Shown: in pieces, positions 1 through 6,581 of the stretch
How the letters are laid out: each line of letters begins with the position of its first letter
Position numbering within the stretch: position 1 is the first letter of the stretch
Assembly: GCA_021775715.1 (NCBI GenBank)
Contig: JAJFHI010000129.1
Span: 1-8,363, forward strand
Direction of reading: 5' to 3'
From: Hyphomicrobiaceae bacterium
GTDB lineage: Bacteria > Pseudomonadota > Alphaproteobacteria > Rhizobiales > Hyphomicrobiaceae
Length of the DNA stretch: 8,363 nt
Notes under the pieces: generated by a model
Seen by the model: only the letters and a program-made list of their open reading frames with translations
Databases searched by the model: none
Told to the model about the DNA's origin: nothing
Translations under genes and position numbers: made by a program

Positions 1-2
1 GC

Positions 3-527
3 TATGACGCAGAGTTGAAAGCTATCAAAGCCGAGTTGCGTGGCGCGGAGCGAACACTGGAAGGCAATCTGGAGCTGAAGCGCCATAAGGCAATCGGTAA
101 CAATGAACTTGAAATTTCCCGTGCCAAAGTGGACGAAATCAGCGCGCGGGTAGAAGCTTTGGAAGTGCGTACCGACCAGTGCCAGATCAACGCGCCCTTT
201 GGCGGGCGTGTCGTCGAGATTTTCAGCCAGAAGCACGAGATGCCAACTGCCAACGCTCCGTTGGTCCGGATTATCGATGATAGTTCACTGGACGTCGATC
301 TGATCGTCCCTTCGCGTTGGTTGGTCTGGTTGCGGACAGGTACGAAATTCGAATTTGCCGTCGACGAGACACGACAGACCTACAAGGCACATGTCACGCG
401 CATCGCAGCAGTTGTCGATCCGATCAGCCAAACCGTCGCCGTTAAAGCCGTTTTTGATGCAGGAACGCCGGGTGTGTTGCCGGGCATGAGCGGCAGCGCC
501 GTATTCAATGGTCCGGATGGGAGCTAG
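3..527 (+). CDS. RND/HlyD-type periplasmic adaptor subunit, C-terminal part (5' end outside window)
   Basis: The reading frame is open from the first complete codon (position 3), so this is the last ~174 residues of a longer gene. The TTG at 15 is an internal Leu codon, not a start. The visible part begins with a charged helical stretch (LKAIKAELRG through VEALEVRTDQ), the descending arm of an adaptor coiled-coil hairpin. Next comes a half lipoyl motif, INAPFGGRVVEIF, near nt 186-225. A beta-barrel region follows, and near nt 477-504 the LPGMSGSAVF motif typical of membrane fusion proteins of RND and related tripartite pumps. Such proteins are periplasmic and bridge an inner-membrane component to a TolC-like channel. 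The stop is 7 bp before the next adaptor gene, so the two are co-transcribed. The partner pump and any substrate would be upstream and are not seen. The family call is firm; the transported molecule is unknown. Confidence 0.88.
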   Translation, partial: YDAELKAIKAELRGAERTLEGNLELKRHKAIGNNELEISRAKVDEISARVEALEVRTDQCQINAPFGGRVVEIFSQKHEMPTANAPLVRIIDDSSLDVDLIVPSRWLVWLRTGTKFEFAVDETRQTYKAHVTRIAAVVDPISQTVAVKAVFDAGTPGVLPGMSGSAVFNGPDGS

Positions 528-534
528 AAGTTAG

Positions 535-2064
535 ATGATCGCTGCCAATCCGAAACGTGATCAGAGTGATGCGCCTGCTTTGAAACCGCAGAAGGCAACG
601 CTGCGCCGTTCACCACAACAGCAAAAAGATACCGCTGCTGTAAGTGCGATGGCCAATGGCGCTAACGCAAAGATCACGCCTGCTGACCAGACTCCACAAA
701 CTGGAACTGTGAGGATCGCCGAGACTCGCGCTGCAACCGATGGCGGCGGTCTCGAATTTTTGATGGCGATGGAAGGCCGCGTTCGCGAAACAAAGAACGA
801 AACCGAACTGGAACACTTTGCCGTCAACGAGACACGTAAGCTCACTGGCGCGCGGCAGATCTATCTGTTCAAAAGCGTGTCAGGCGGGGCTTTTAAGCCG
901 AAGGCTGTATCGAGCATGGCGTTGACCGATCCGGATTCGCCAATGTTGCGTTGGGTCACAAAGATTGTCGAAAACCTCGGAGCCGATGCTAACATCGCCG
1001 AGCCGATCGAGTTTCGTCTTCCAGCCTATGCTGATGAGGCGGACGAAGAGACCAAGACCTATCCCTTCAAGCACTTCCTCTGGCAACCAATAACGTTGCC
1101 AAATGGTCGTGTTTTTGCGGGCTTGTTGCAGGCACGCGAAAGCACATGGCCGGAGAGTGCAGCCAAGGTTACCCTACGTCTTGCAAGTGTCTATTCCCAC
1201 ACTTGGGCTGCTCATGTCGGGCCGAAAACGCTCGGTCGGCCAAAGCTGATGAAAAGCTGGATGTGGCCGGCTGCAATCGGTGTTGTATTTCTGTCCATGC
1301 TGTTCCCGGTTTCGATGACGGTCTTGGCACCAGTCGAAGTCGTTGCCGATTCCCCTTTCGTCGTGGCCGCGCCGATTGATGGCATTATCAATGAAGTAAT
1401 CGCCGAGCCAAATAGCACGGTTAAGCCAGGCGATGTGTTGTTCAACTTCGATGACACGACCGTGCGCAACAAGAAGAAGCTGGCTGAGCGCGAGCTGAAT
1501 GTCGCCCAAGCTGCTATGCGCCAAGCGGTTCAAGGGGCCTTTGACGATCCCAAAGCGCGTCATCAGTTGGCGATTGCCAAGGCCGAAGTCGATCTGAAGC
1601 GGGCCGACTACCAATATGCTGCAGAGATTTTGGACCAGGTGAGCGTAAAGGCACCAATCGCCGGTATTGTAATCGCACCCGACAAGGATCATTGGAAGGG
1701 GCGTCCGGTTTCAACTGGTGAGCAGATTTTGAAGATCGCCGATCCTAGCAAGGTGGCATTGCGCGTCGAGCTGCCCGTTGCCGACGCAATCGTGCTGAAT
1801 GAGGATGCGCGGGTGCGTGTTTTCCTTGATGCGCAACCTTTGCAGGCGATCGAGGCAAATGTGACCCGTGCCAGTTATCAGGGCAAGCCAACGCAGACGC
1901 AGCAACTCGCCTATGACGTTCACGCCAATTTTGCCGACACGGTTGAAGTCACACCGCGCATCGGTGCGCGCGGTACCGCACAAGTCTATGGCGGGACCGT
2001 TCCGCTTGGATTCTATCTATTCCGGCGGCCGATTGCTGCCGCGCGCCAGTACCTAGGGTTTTAA
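535..2064 (+). CDS. HlyD-family membrane adaptor with GAF-like cytoplasmic N-terminal region
   Basis: This 509-residue protein has four parts. Residues 1-70 are Ala/Gln/Thr-rich and probably disordered. Residues ~73-228 form a folded region whose pattern resembles a GAF sensor domain (LEHFAVNETRKLTGA, then WQPITLPNGRVFAGLLQA). A single membrane helix spans ~243-266. The rest is a periplasmic adaptor: a first lipoyl half at ~276-306 (VVAAPIDGIINEVI, then VKPGDVLFNFDD), a short coiled-coil hairpin at ~311-365, a second lipoyl half at ~367-402 (VKAPIAGIVIAP) and a beta-barrel tail. Typical HlyD proteins have a much shorter cytoplasmic N-terminus, so ~240 residues before the membrane helix is notable. 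The ATG at 535 follows the upstream stop by 7 bp, with only a weak GGGAG ~11 nt upstream. The downstream M50 gene begins 6 bp after the stop. The adaptor identity is strong; the GAF assignment is a pattern reading only, and the ligand is unknown. Confidence 0.9.
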   Translation: MIAANPKRDQSDAPALKPQKATLRRSPQQQKDTAAVSAMANGANAKITPADQTPQTGTVRIAETRAATDGGGLEFLMAMEGRVRETKNETELEHFAVNETRKLTGARQIYLFKSVSGGAFKPKAVSSMALTDPDSPMLRWVTKIVENLGADANIAEPIEFRLPAYADEADEETKTYPFKHFLWQPITLPNGRVFAGLLQARESTWPESAAKVTLRLASVYSHTWAAHVGPKTLGRPKLMKSWMWPAAIGVVFLSMLFPVSMTVLAPVEVVADSPFVVAAPIDGIINEVIAEPNSTVKPGDVLFNFDDTTVRNKKKLAERELNVAQAAMRQAVQGAFDDPKARHQLAIAKAEVDLKRADYQYAAEILDQVSVKAPIAGIVIAPDKDHWKGRPVSTGEQILKIADPSKVALRVELPVADAIVLNEDARVRVFLDAQPLQAIEANVTRASYQGKPTQTQQLAYDVHANFADTVEVTPRIGARGTAQVYGGTVPLGFYLFRRPIAAARQYLGF

Positions 2065-2070
2065 TCAGCT

Positions 2071-4197
2071 GTGTCCACCGAACCTGAAAACTCAGCCCCG
2101 GTGGCGTTGCCTGAACTTCGTCAGGACCTGCTCCTGCGCAACGGCCCCTCAACATTTTTCGGCGCGCCGACGTGGCTGGTTTATGACCCCGTTCGCCACC
2201 GCTATTTCTCCATCACGAATCGTGTGCACGACCTCCTGAATATCTGGATCTCAGGTGGTCCGGAAGCGGTTCAAGAGTGGCTGGGAGGCGGTCCCGACGG
2301 ACAAGACAAACAGCAGCTTCTCGAAAGTCTGACTTTTTTCCTGCACGCAAACAATCTGACGGATGCTCCGCCGGAAGATGACTACCGCGCCTATGTCCGC
2401 CAGATTGAGGCAGGTCGCCAGAACATTGCACAGCAAGCGCTGCACAAGTATCTCTTCTTTCGGATTCCATTGTGTCGTCCGCAGCGTTTCCTAGAGCGGA
2501 CCCAGCATTGGGTTGCGCCTTTTGGGAGCGATACGTTTCGATTTCTTCTCGCGATCACCGGCGTGTTGGGACTGTACTTTGTTTCACGTCAGTGGGAGCA
2601 GTTTGCTGGAACTTTCTTGCATTTCTTCACGCTTGAAGGCTTCCTCATTTACTCTTTGAGCTTGATCTTTATCAAGACGCTGCATGAGCTCGGGCATGCC
2701 TACATGGCTGTGCGCCAAGGTGCGCGCGTTAATACGATGGGCGTTGCATTCATGCTGATGCTGCCCGTGATGTATACCGACGTCTCCGACAGTTGGCGAC
2801 TGACATCGCGGCGTCAAAAGCTGATGATTGATGGCGCCGGCATTATGGTCGAGCTGTCGATCGCGTTGCTCGCCACGTTCCTTTGGGTGTTTCTACCCGA
2901 AGGTGCTGCCAAATCCGCGGCCTTCGTTCTTGCCACAACAAGTTGGATTCTCAGCCTTGCCATCAACCTCAATCCGTTTATGCGGTTTGATGGCTACTAC
3001 CTGTTGGCGGATGCGTGGGGAATTGCGAACTTGCAGGCACGCTCATTTGCCTTTGGGACGTGGTGGATGCGCGAGGTGTTGTTCGATCTCGGCCAGCTGC
3101 CACCTGAGCCAATGCCGAAGCGAACTCAAAACTTTCTTGTCGCGTATGCCGTTGGTGTCTGGCTATATCGGTTGGTCTTGTTCATAGGTATCGCGCTGGT
3201 CGTCTATCATTACTTTTTCAAGGTGCTCGGCGTTTTCCTGTTTGGCATGGAAATAGCCTGGTTCATCGTTTTACCCATTGCGCGCGAAATTGGAGTTTGG
3301 TGGGATATGAGAAGTCTGATTTACCGCAAGAGACGCGGTCTTATTTCTACGGGCGTTACAGCATCTTTGCTGATAATTGCGTTCACTCCTTGGAGCACTG
3401 CGGTTCGTCTTCCAGCGGTAATGTCCGCGGGTGAAGAGGCTCATGTCTATGCGCCGTTTCCGTCTTTCATTAAGGAGATGACGATTGCGGACGGAATGAG
3501 CGTGAAGCGGGGTGATCCCCTGTTTATACTGTATGCGCCGCAGCTAACACATAAATTGTCTCAGGCCGAGCGGCGCGCAGCATTGCTCGAAGCCCGCAAG
3601 GCGCGACAAGTCGGCGACAGCGATGAGCTTGCCGCAATTTTCGTTATTGAGCAGGAACTAGAGTCCAGCAAGGAAGAAGCTGCGGGATTGAAGCGTCAAA
3701 TGAAGCGTCTGGTCGTTCGGGCGCCATATGATGGGATCGTGCGCGACGTCAACACCTTGATCCATGTTGATCGCTGGGTTGATGCAAAAACCGAGTTAGC
3801 ATTGATCGTAGGTGGCGGTGATGTTGAAGCCAAAGCAATCGTTGATGAAGACAACTTATGGCGCGTTAAAAAGGGTGCCGTCGGCTCGTTTGTCGCCGAT
3901 GATCCAGAACTGCGATCACGCGAGGTAAAGCTTGCGGATATTTCATATGCTGGATCACAACATCTCGACATTCCTTATCTGGCGTCGACATATGGTGGCC
4001 CTGTCGCAGTCGAGCCTGATGGAGATGACAAGCTGCGCCCTGTCAAAGGCAGCTACGTTGCAACGTTTTCAACAACGATTGCCAAGGTCGATCACGCCAC
4101 ACGCGGGATTATTCATGTTGATGGCGCAGCGGAAAGCTTTGCCAGCGCCGTTTGGCGACAGGTGATGCGCGTACTTGTGCGGGAAGCCGGTGCTTAA
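2071..4197 (+). CDS. M50 (site-2-protease-like) zinc metallopeptidase fused to HlyD/lipoyl adaptor domain, with PqqD-like N-terminus
   Basis: A 708-residue multidomain inner-membrane protein, normal length for the 'putative peptide zinc metalloprotease' family. Residues ~13-97 (LRQDLLLRNG, then YDPVRHRYFSI) resemble the PqqD/RRE peptide-binding fold. About eight hydrophobic segments follow (roughly 154-172, 183-203, 222-235, 252-275, 281-300, 353-381, 384-403, 422-440). Zinc ligands H205 and H209 and catalytic E206 lie in HELGH, and the third ligand D307 lies in NPFMRFDG, so the active site is intact. The family-typical MYTDVSDSWRL is at 234-244. After the last helix, residues ~455-580 carry two lipoyl halves (APFPSFIKEM, then VRAPYDGIVRDV) around a short coiled coil, then a barrel-like tail. 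M50 enzymes cut substrates within or near the membrane. The fusion suggests that cleavage is coupled to an envelope-spanning export conduit with the two adaptors upstream (inference). GTG at 2071 is the best start, with AGGG 12 nt upstream; no nearby ATG exists. The substrate is unknown. Confidence 0.93.
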   Translation: MSTEPENSAPVALPELRQDLLLRNGPSTFFGAPTWLVYDPVRHRYFSITNRVHDLLNIWISGGPEAVQEWLGGGPDGQDKQQLLESLTFFLHANNLTDAPPEDDYRAYVRQIEAGRQNIAQQALHKYLFFRIPLCRPQRFLERTQHWVAPFGSDTFRFLLAITGVLGLYFVSRQWEQFAGTFLHFFTLEGFLIYSLSLIFIKTLHELGHAYMAVRQGARVNTMGVAFMLMLPVMYTDVSDSWRLTSRRQKLMIDGAGIMVELSIALLATFLWVFLPEGAAKSAAFVLATTSWILSLAINLNPFMRFDGYYLLADAWGIANLQARSFAFGTWWMREVLFDLGQLPPEPMPKRTQNFLVAYAVGVWLYRLVLFIGIALVVYHYFFKVLGVFLFGMEIAWFIVLPIAREIGVWWDMRSLIYRKRRGLISTGVTASLLIIAFTPWSTAVRLPAVMSAGEEAHVYAPFPSFIKEMTIADGMSVKRGDPLFILYAPQLTHKLSQAERRAALLEARKARQVGDSDELAAIFVIEQELESSKEEAAGLKRQMKRLVVRAPYDGIVRDVNTLIHVDRWVDAKTELALIVGGGDVEAKAIVDEDNLWRVKKGAVGSFVADDPELRSREVKLADISYAGSQHLDIPYLASTYGGPVAVEPDGDDKLRPVKGSYVATFSTTIAKVDHATRGIIHVDGAAESFASAVWRQVMRVLVREAGA

Positions 4198-4802
4198 GCT
4201 GTAAAAAGTGCCCAGTGGGTTGCAGCAGAGATCGCGACCCAAGTCAGAGGGACTACACTCAGCAGGTATTTGCCGCGCCCGAGCGCCAATATCACAAGTC
4301 CAAGTGTTGCAATTGCTGTTGGGTCGGGTGTCAGTGCAACCAATTGCATGCTGCGCCAATTGCCGGTTGCAGCCACGCTTGCCAGCGGCCAGATAATGAT
4401 GCCAAGGACGACGAAGAAACGTCCGATGTTTGCAGAGGCGCCGGAGTTCGCAAACAACTTTTCCGGCGCATTGGCAATTGCAGTTGCTAATAGAAGCAAC
4501 CCTTGGACGGCAAACATCACAGCGAAGGTTTTGCCCGCCAAGTTGATGGCGTCGTAGCGTTGAAGGTGAAAAGCGTAGGCGATCCAGAGCCAGCTTATCG
4601 CAAGGCTGAGATAACACAGCCGCGCAATATATGGCGTGAGTTTCCGGCCGGGCCAGACCGCTGCGGCCAATACACCAGAGAATACAACTGCGACGGCTTG
4701 CAATGGCCATATGTCGGTATTGTACAACTCAAAGAGCCGCACATATGTGTCGGCTGAAAACAACAACATGTCGGCAAGCGTGAAGTTGAATAATTCACTC
4801 AT
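4194..4802 (-). CDS. DUF6064-type multi-pass membrane protein
   Basis: This 202-residue, strongly hydrophobic protein has about six membrane segments (roughly 33-51, 59-79, 92-112, 128-145, 160-176, 178-198). Short polar motifs fit my memory of DUF6064: FELYNTDIWPLQ at 24-35, WLWIAYAFH at 71-79, DAINLAGKTFAVMF at 84-97 and LTPDPTAIATLGL at 157-169. No biochemical function is known to me for this family. The start ATG overlaps the stop of the upstream aldo/keto reductase as TAATG, which suggests translational reinitiation and a shared mRNA. The stop overlaps that of the convergent M50 gene. An alternative frame on the same strand (4069-4710) also stays open, but it is rich in Cys and Arg and runs into the M50 gene, so it is rejected. 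That this is a membrane protein is firm; the family name is moderately sure. Confidence 0.8.
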   Translation of the reverse strand: MSELFNFTLADMLLFSADTYVRLFELYNTDIWPLQAVAVVFSGVLAAAVWPGRKLTPYIARLCYLSLAISWLWIAYAFHLQRYDAINLAGKTFAVMFAVQGLLLLATAIANAPEKLFANSGASANIGRFFVVLGIIIWPLASVAATGNWRSMQLVALTPDPTAIATLGLVILALGRGKYLLSVVPLTWVAISAATHWALFTA

Positions 4803-5737
4803 TACAGTGTCTCAAAGTGCTTCACCATCTTCTTGCGCACCTCTGAGTTTGGTAACTGGCCGTTGAGTGCCGCCATATTTTGTTTCATGTGCGCGACTTT
4901 TGAAGTTGCGGGAATGGCGCATGTGAGCGCCGGGTGCGATACGACGAACTTCAAAAAAAACTCCGGCCAGTTCGTACAATGCGCCTCTGGTGCCCAGTCA
5001 GGTAGCTGTGTGTTTGAGACCCGCCGGAACAGCCCGCCGCGCTGGAATGGACGGTTGGCAATGACGGCGATCTTGCGTTCTTGTGCGAGCGGCAGTAGTC
5101 GGCTTTCGGCAGCGCGATCATCGATGTTGTACGTGAGCTGCACAAAGTCGATGTCATGGTTCGCCATTATATCTGCAACCTCACCGTGGCGGCGGCCATG
5201 CGATGTGGTGATGCCAATGTAGCGGACTTGCCCGGCAGCTTTCATGGCTTGCAGGGTTTCCAGGTGGGTTTCCCAATCAACGAGATTGTGTATTTGCAGG
5301 AGATCAAACTTCTTGATGCGCCAAAGGTCGTGGGAGTCTTTGATTTGCGCTTGACCGTCCTGCTTGCCCGACGTCCAGACTTTGGTGGCCGAAAATAACT
5401 CTTTGGGAAAGCCAAGTTTCTCAAGTCCGTGGCCGACGACTGCTTCTGATGAACCGTACATCGGTGAGGAGTCTATCACGCGGCCTCCGTTGGCAAAGAA
5501 TGTGCGCAACACGTCCGCGCGCGCATTTCGGGCTTGCGCGTCGTTGCCAACGTTAAATGTGATCCAAGTGCCCATGCCGATGGGGGAAATTGCCTCGCCC
5601 GACGAAGGGATTGTTTTCGTCAATGATGCTGTACCCGTCGCGGCACTTAGCGGGATTGGCGACATGGCAGCAAGGGCGGAAACAGATGACAGCATCTGCA
5701 GCGTGCGTCGACGGCTGAGTGGGGATTTTTCGAACAT
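4802..5737 (-). CDS. Tat-exported aldo/keto reductase
   Basis: This is a 311-residue protein from the ATG at 5737. A longer version starting at TTG 5752 is possible, but its first five codons are themselves the ribosome binding site (GGGAGGAG), so the shorter start is chosen. The N-terminus is a twin-arginine signal: SRRRTLQML at 8-16, a hydrophobic stretch to ~30 (LSSVSALAAM, PIPLS) and a likely cut after the Ala-rich SAA near 31-33. The rest is an aldo/keto reductase barrel with the catalytic tetrad D89 (RVIDSSPMYG), Y94, K119 (SATKVW) and H150 (LLQIHNL). Cofactor-side motifs are IGITTS at 174-179, FVQLTYNI at 198-205 and IPATSKVAHMKQNM at 275-288. These enzymes normally use NADPH to reduce carbonyls; a periplasmic member would need to be exported with its cofactor bound. 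The substrate is unknown. It is probably co-transcribed with the DUF6064 gene behind it. Confidence 0.93.
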   Translation of the reverse strand: MFEKSPLSRRRTLQMLSSVSALAAMSPIPLSAATGTASLTKTIPSSGEAISPIGMGTWITFNVGNDAQARNARADVLRTFFANGGRVIDSSPMYGSSEAVVGHGLEKLGFPKELFSATKVWTSGKQDGQAQIKDSHDLWRIKKFDLLQIHNLVDWETHLETLQAMKAAGQVRYIGITTSHGRRHGEVADIMANHDIDFVQLTYNIDDRAAESRLLPLAQERKIAVIANRPFQRGGLFRRVSNTQLPDWAPEAHCTNWPEFFLKFVVSHPALTCAIPATSKVAHMKQNMAALNGQLPNSEVRKKMVKHFETL

Positions 5738-5742
5738 AGGTA

Positions 5743-5750
5743 CTCCTCCC
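5743..5750 (-). promoter_or_regulatory. Strong Shine-Dalgarno that fixes the aldo/keto reductase start
   Basis: Read on the - strand, GGGAGGAG is followed by TACCT and then ATG at 5737. This near-perfect ribosome binding site at normal spacing shows that the TTG at 5752, which lies at its edge, is not the start. Confidence 0.85.
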
Positions 5751-5780
5751 AAATCGTTATTTTCTCATGTTTTTATTTAG

Positions 5781-5808
5781 AGTATGCAGATTGCGACGCA
5801 GGCGTAAA
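5781..5808 (-). promoter_or_regulatory. Weak candidate sigma-70-type promoter for the reductase-DUF6064 pair
   Basis: On the - strand, TTTACG (5808-5803) and CATACT (5786-5781) are separated by 16 bp. Each hexamer matches the -35 and -10 consensus at four of six positions. Transcription would start near 5774, about 37 nt before the reductase ATG. It lies in the only gap of the window large enough for a promoter, and the surroundings are locally AT-rich. The match is modest and could be chance; readthrough from the cob genes is the alternative. Confidence 0.3.
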
Positions 5809-5822
5809 GTTTCCCACATTAC

Positions 5823-6581
5823 CTACGCGCGATCGCGAAAGCGGCGTTGATAGTCAACGCTGTAAAGCGCGCTTTCGCGAAACGCGCTTGCAGCAAGTGC
5901 TGGACCAACGAGGATCAATGCCGTGCGCTCCATAGGCGTGGCTGCAAATTTCTCGGCGATGTCCGACAGTGTGCCAACGATGCGTTGTTCGTCGGGCCAC
6001 GAAGCGCGATAGACGACGGCGACTGGGCAGTCGGCCCCGTAGTGCGGGAGCAATTCAGTGACGACGCCGTCGAGCACATGGATGGAAAGATGGATTGCAA
6101 GCGTGGCGCCGGTTGCGGCAAATGCCGATAGTTTTTCCTTCGGCGGCATGGCTGATGCCCGGCCAGAAGTGCGTGTCAAAATAACTGTCTGAGCCACTCC
6201 AGGCAGTGTCAGTTCGCGCCCTAGACTTGCGGCCGCTGCGGCGAATGACGGCACACCAGGCGTAACCGTGTAGGGAATGTTGTTGGTATCAAGACGGCGT
6301 AACTGTTCGCCAAGCGCACTCCATATGGACAGATCTCCAGAGTGCAGCCGCGCGACGTCCTGCCCGGCTTTGTGAGCAGAAATGAATTCTGCCTCGATTT
6401 CATCAAGTGACATCGGCGCTGTGTTAATGACGCGGGCATCCGGCGGGCAAAGAGCGACAATTTCTTCCGGAACTAATGAGCCGGCATAAAGACAAACCGG
6501 GCAGAGCTTGACGATACCCTGGCCGCGGACAGTTATCAGATCCGGTGCACCAGGTCCTGCCCCGACGAAGTGGATTGTCAT
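5823..6581 (-). CDS. cobM: Precorrin-4 C11-methyltransferase
   Basis: This 252-residue cytoplasmic enzyme of the aerobic B12 pathway transfers a methyl group from S-adenosylmethionine to C-11 of precorrin-4, giving precorrin-5. The sequence is a complete class III tetrapyrrole methyltransferase. It has the N-terminal FVGAGPGAPDLITVRG at 5-20, CLYAGSLVPEE at 30-40, the SAM-site RLHSGDLSIWSALGEQ at 78-93, YTVTPGVPSFAAAAASLGRELTLPG at 104-128 and a C-terminal ESALYSVDYQRRFRD tail. Length is usual for the family. The ATG at 6581 overlaps the cobE stop as ATGA, and GAAGG lies 9 nt upstream. The last ~65 bp hold several palindromes, described separately. Nothing in the protein looks broken. Confidence 0.97.
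   Translation of the reverse strand: MTIHFVGAGPGAPDLITVRGQGIVKLCPVCLYAGSLVPEEIVALCPPDARVINTAPMSLDEIEAEFISAHKAGQDVARLHSGDLSIWSALGEQLRRLDTNNIPYTVTPGVPSFAAAAASLGRELTLPGVAQTVILTRTSGRASAMPPKEKLSAFAATGATLAIHLSIHVLDGVVTELLPHYGADCPVAVVYRASWPDEQRIVGTLSDIAEKFAATPMERTALILVGPALAASAFRESALYSVDYQRRFRDRA
5828..5889. repeat. Cluster of three palindromes at the 3' end of cobM
   Basis: Three inverted repeats lie side by side. CGCGATCGCG at 5828-5837 is a perfect 10-bp palindrome. GCGTTGA at 5844-5850 and TCAACGC at 5854-5860 form a 7-bp stem with a 3-nt loop. AAGCGCG (5865-5871) plus TTTCG (5873-5877) pair with CGAAA (5878-5882) plus CGCGCTT (5883-5889), giving a 12-bp dyad with one unpaired C at 5872. TCGCGAAA occurs twice (5833-5840 and 5875-5882). 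All of it lies within coding sequence. No T-run follows on the - strand, so it is not a standard intrinsic terminator. It could be an mRNA-stabilising 3' structure or a protein site; coding constraint is the null explanation. Confidence 0.6.

Noticed and set aside
1174..1692. 172-codon open frame on the - strand
   Set aside because: It is antisense to the membrane helix and lipoyl region of the HlyD gene, with no recognisable domain.
4069..4710. 213-codon open frame on the - strand
   Set aside because: It overlaps the DUF6064 gene in another frame and the end of the M50 gene. Its translation is rich in Cys, Arg and His with no membrane or domain pattern.
5737..5752. TTG at 5752 as the aldo/keto reductase start
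   Set aside because: The codons after it are the ribosome binding site itself; the ATG at 5737 has ideal spacing.
5738..5822. Possible B12 riboswitch or intrinsic terminator in the gap after cobM
   Set aside because: At 85 bp the gap is too short for a full cobalamin riboswitch and lacks a B12-box-like motif. No GC-rich hairpin followed by a T-run was found on the - strand.
5829..5836. GCGATCGC, the octamer abundant in cyanobacteria (HIP1)
   Set aside because: Only one copy was noticed in the window and the gene content is alphaproteobacterial, so it is taken as part of the local palindrome cluster.
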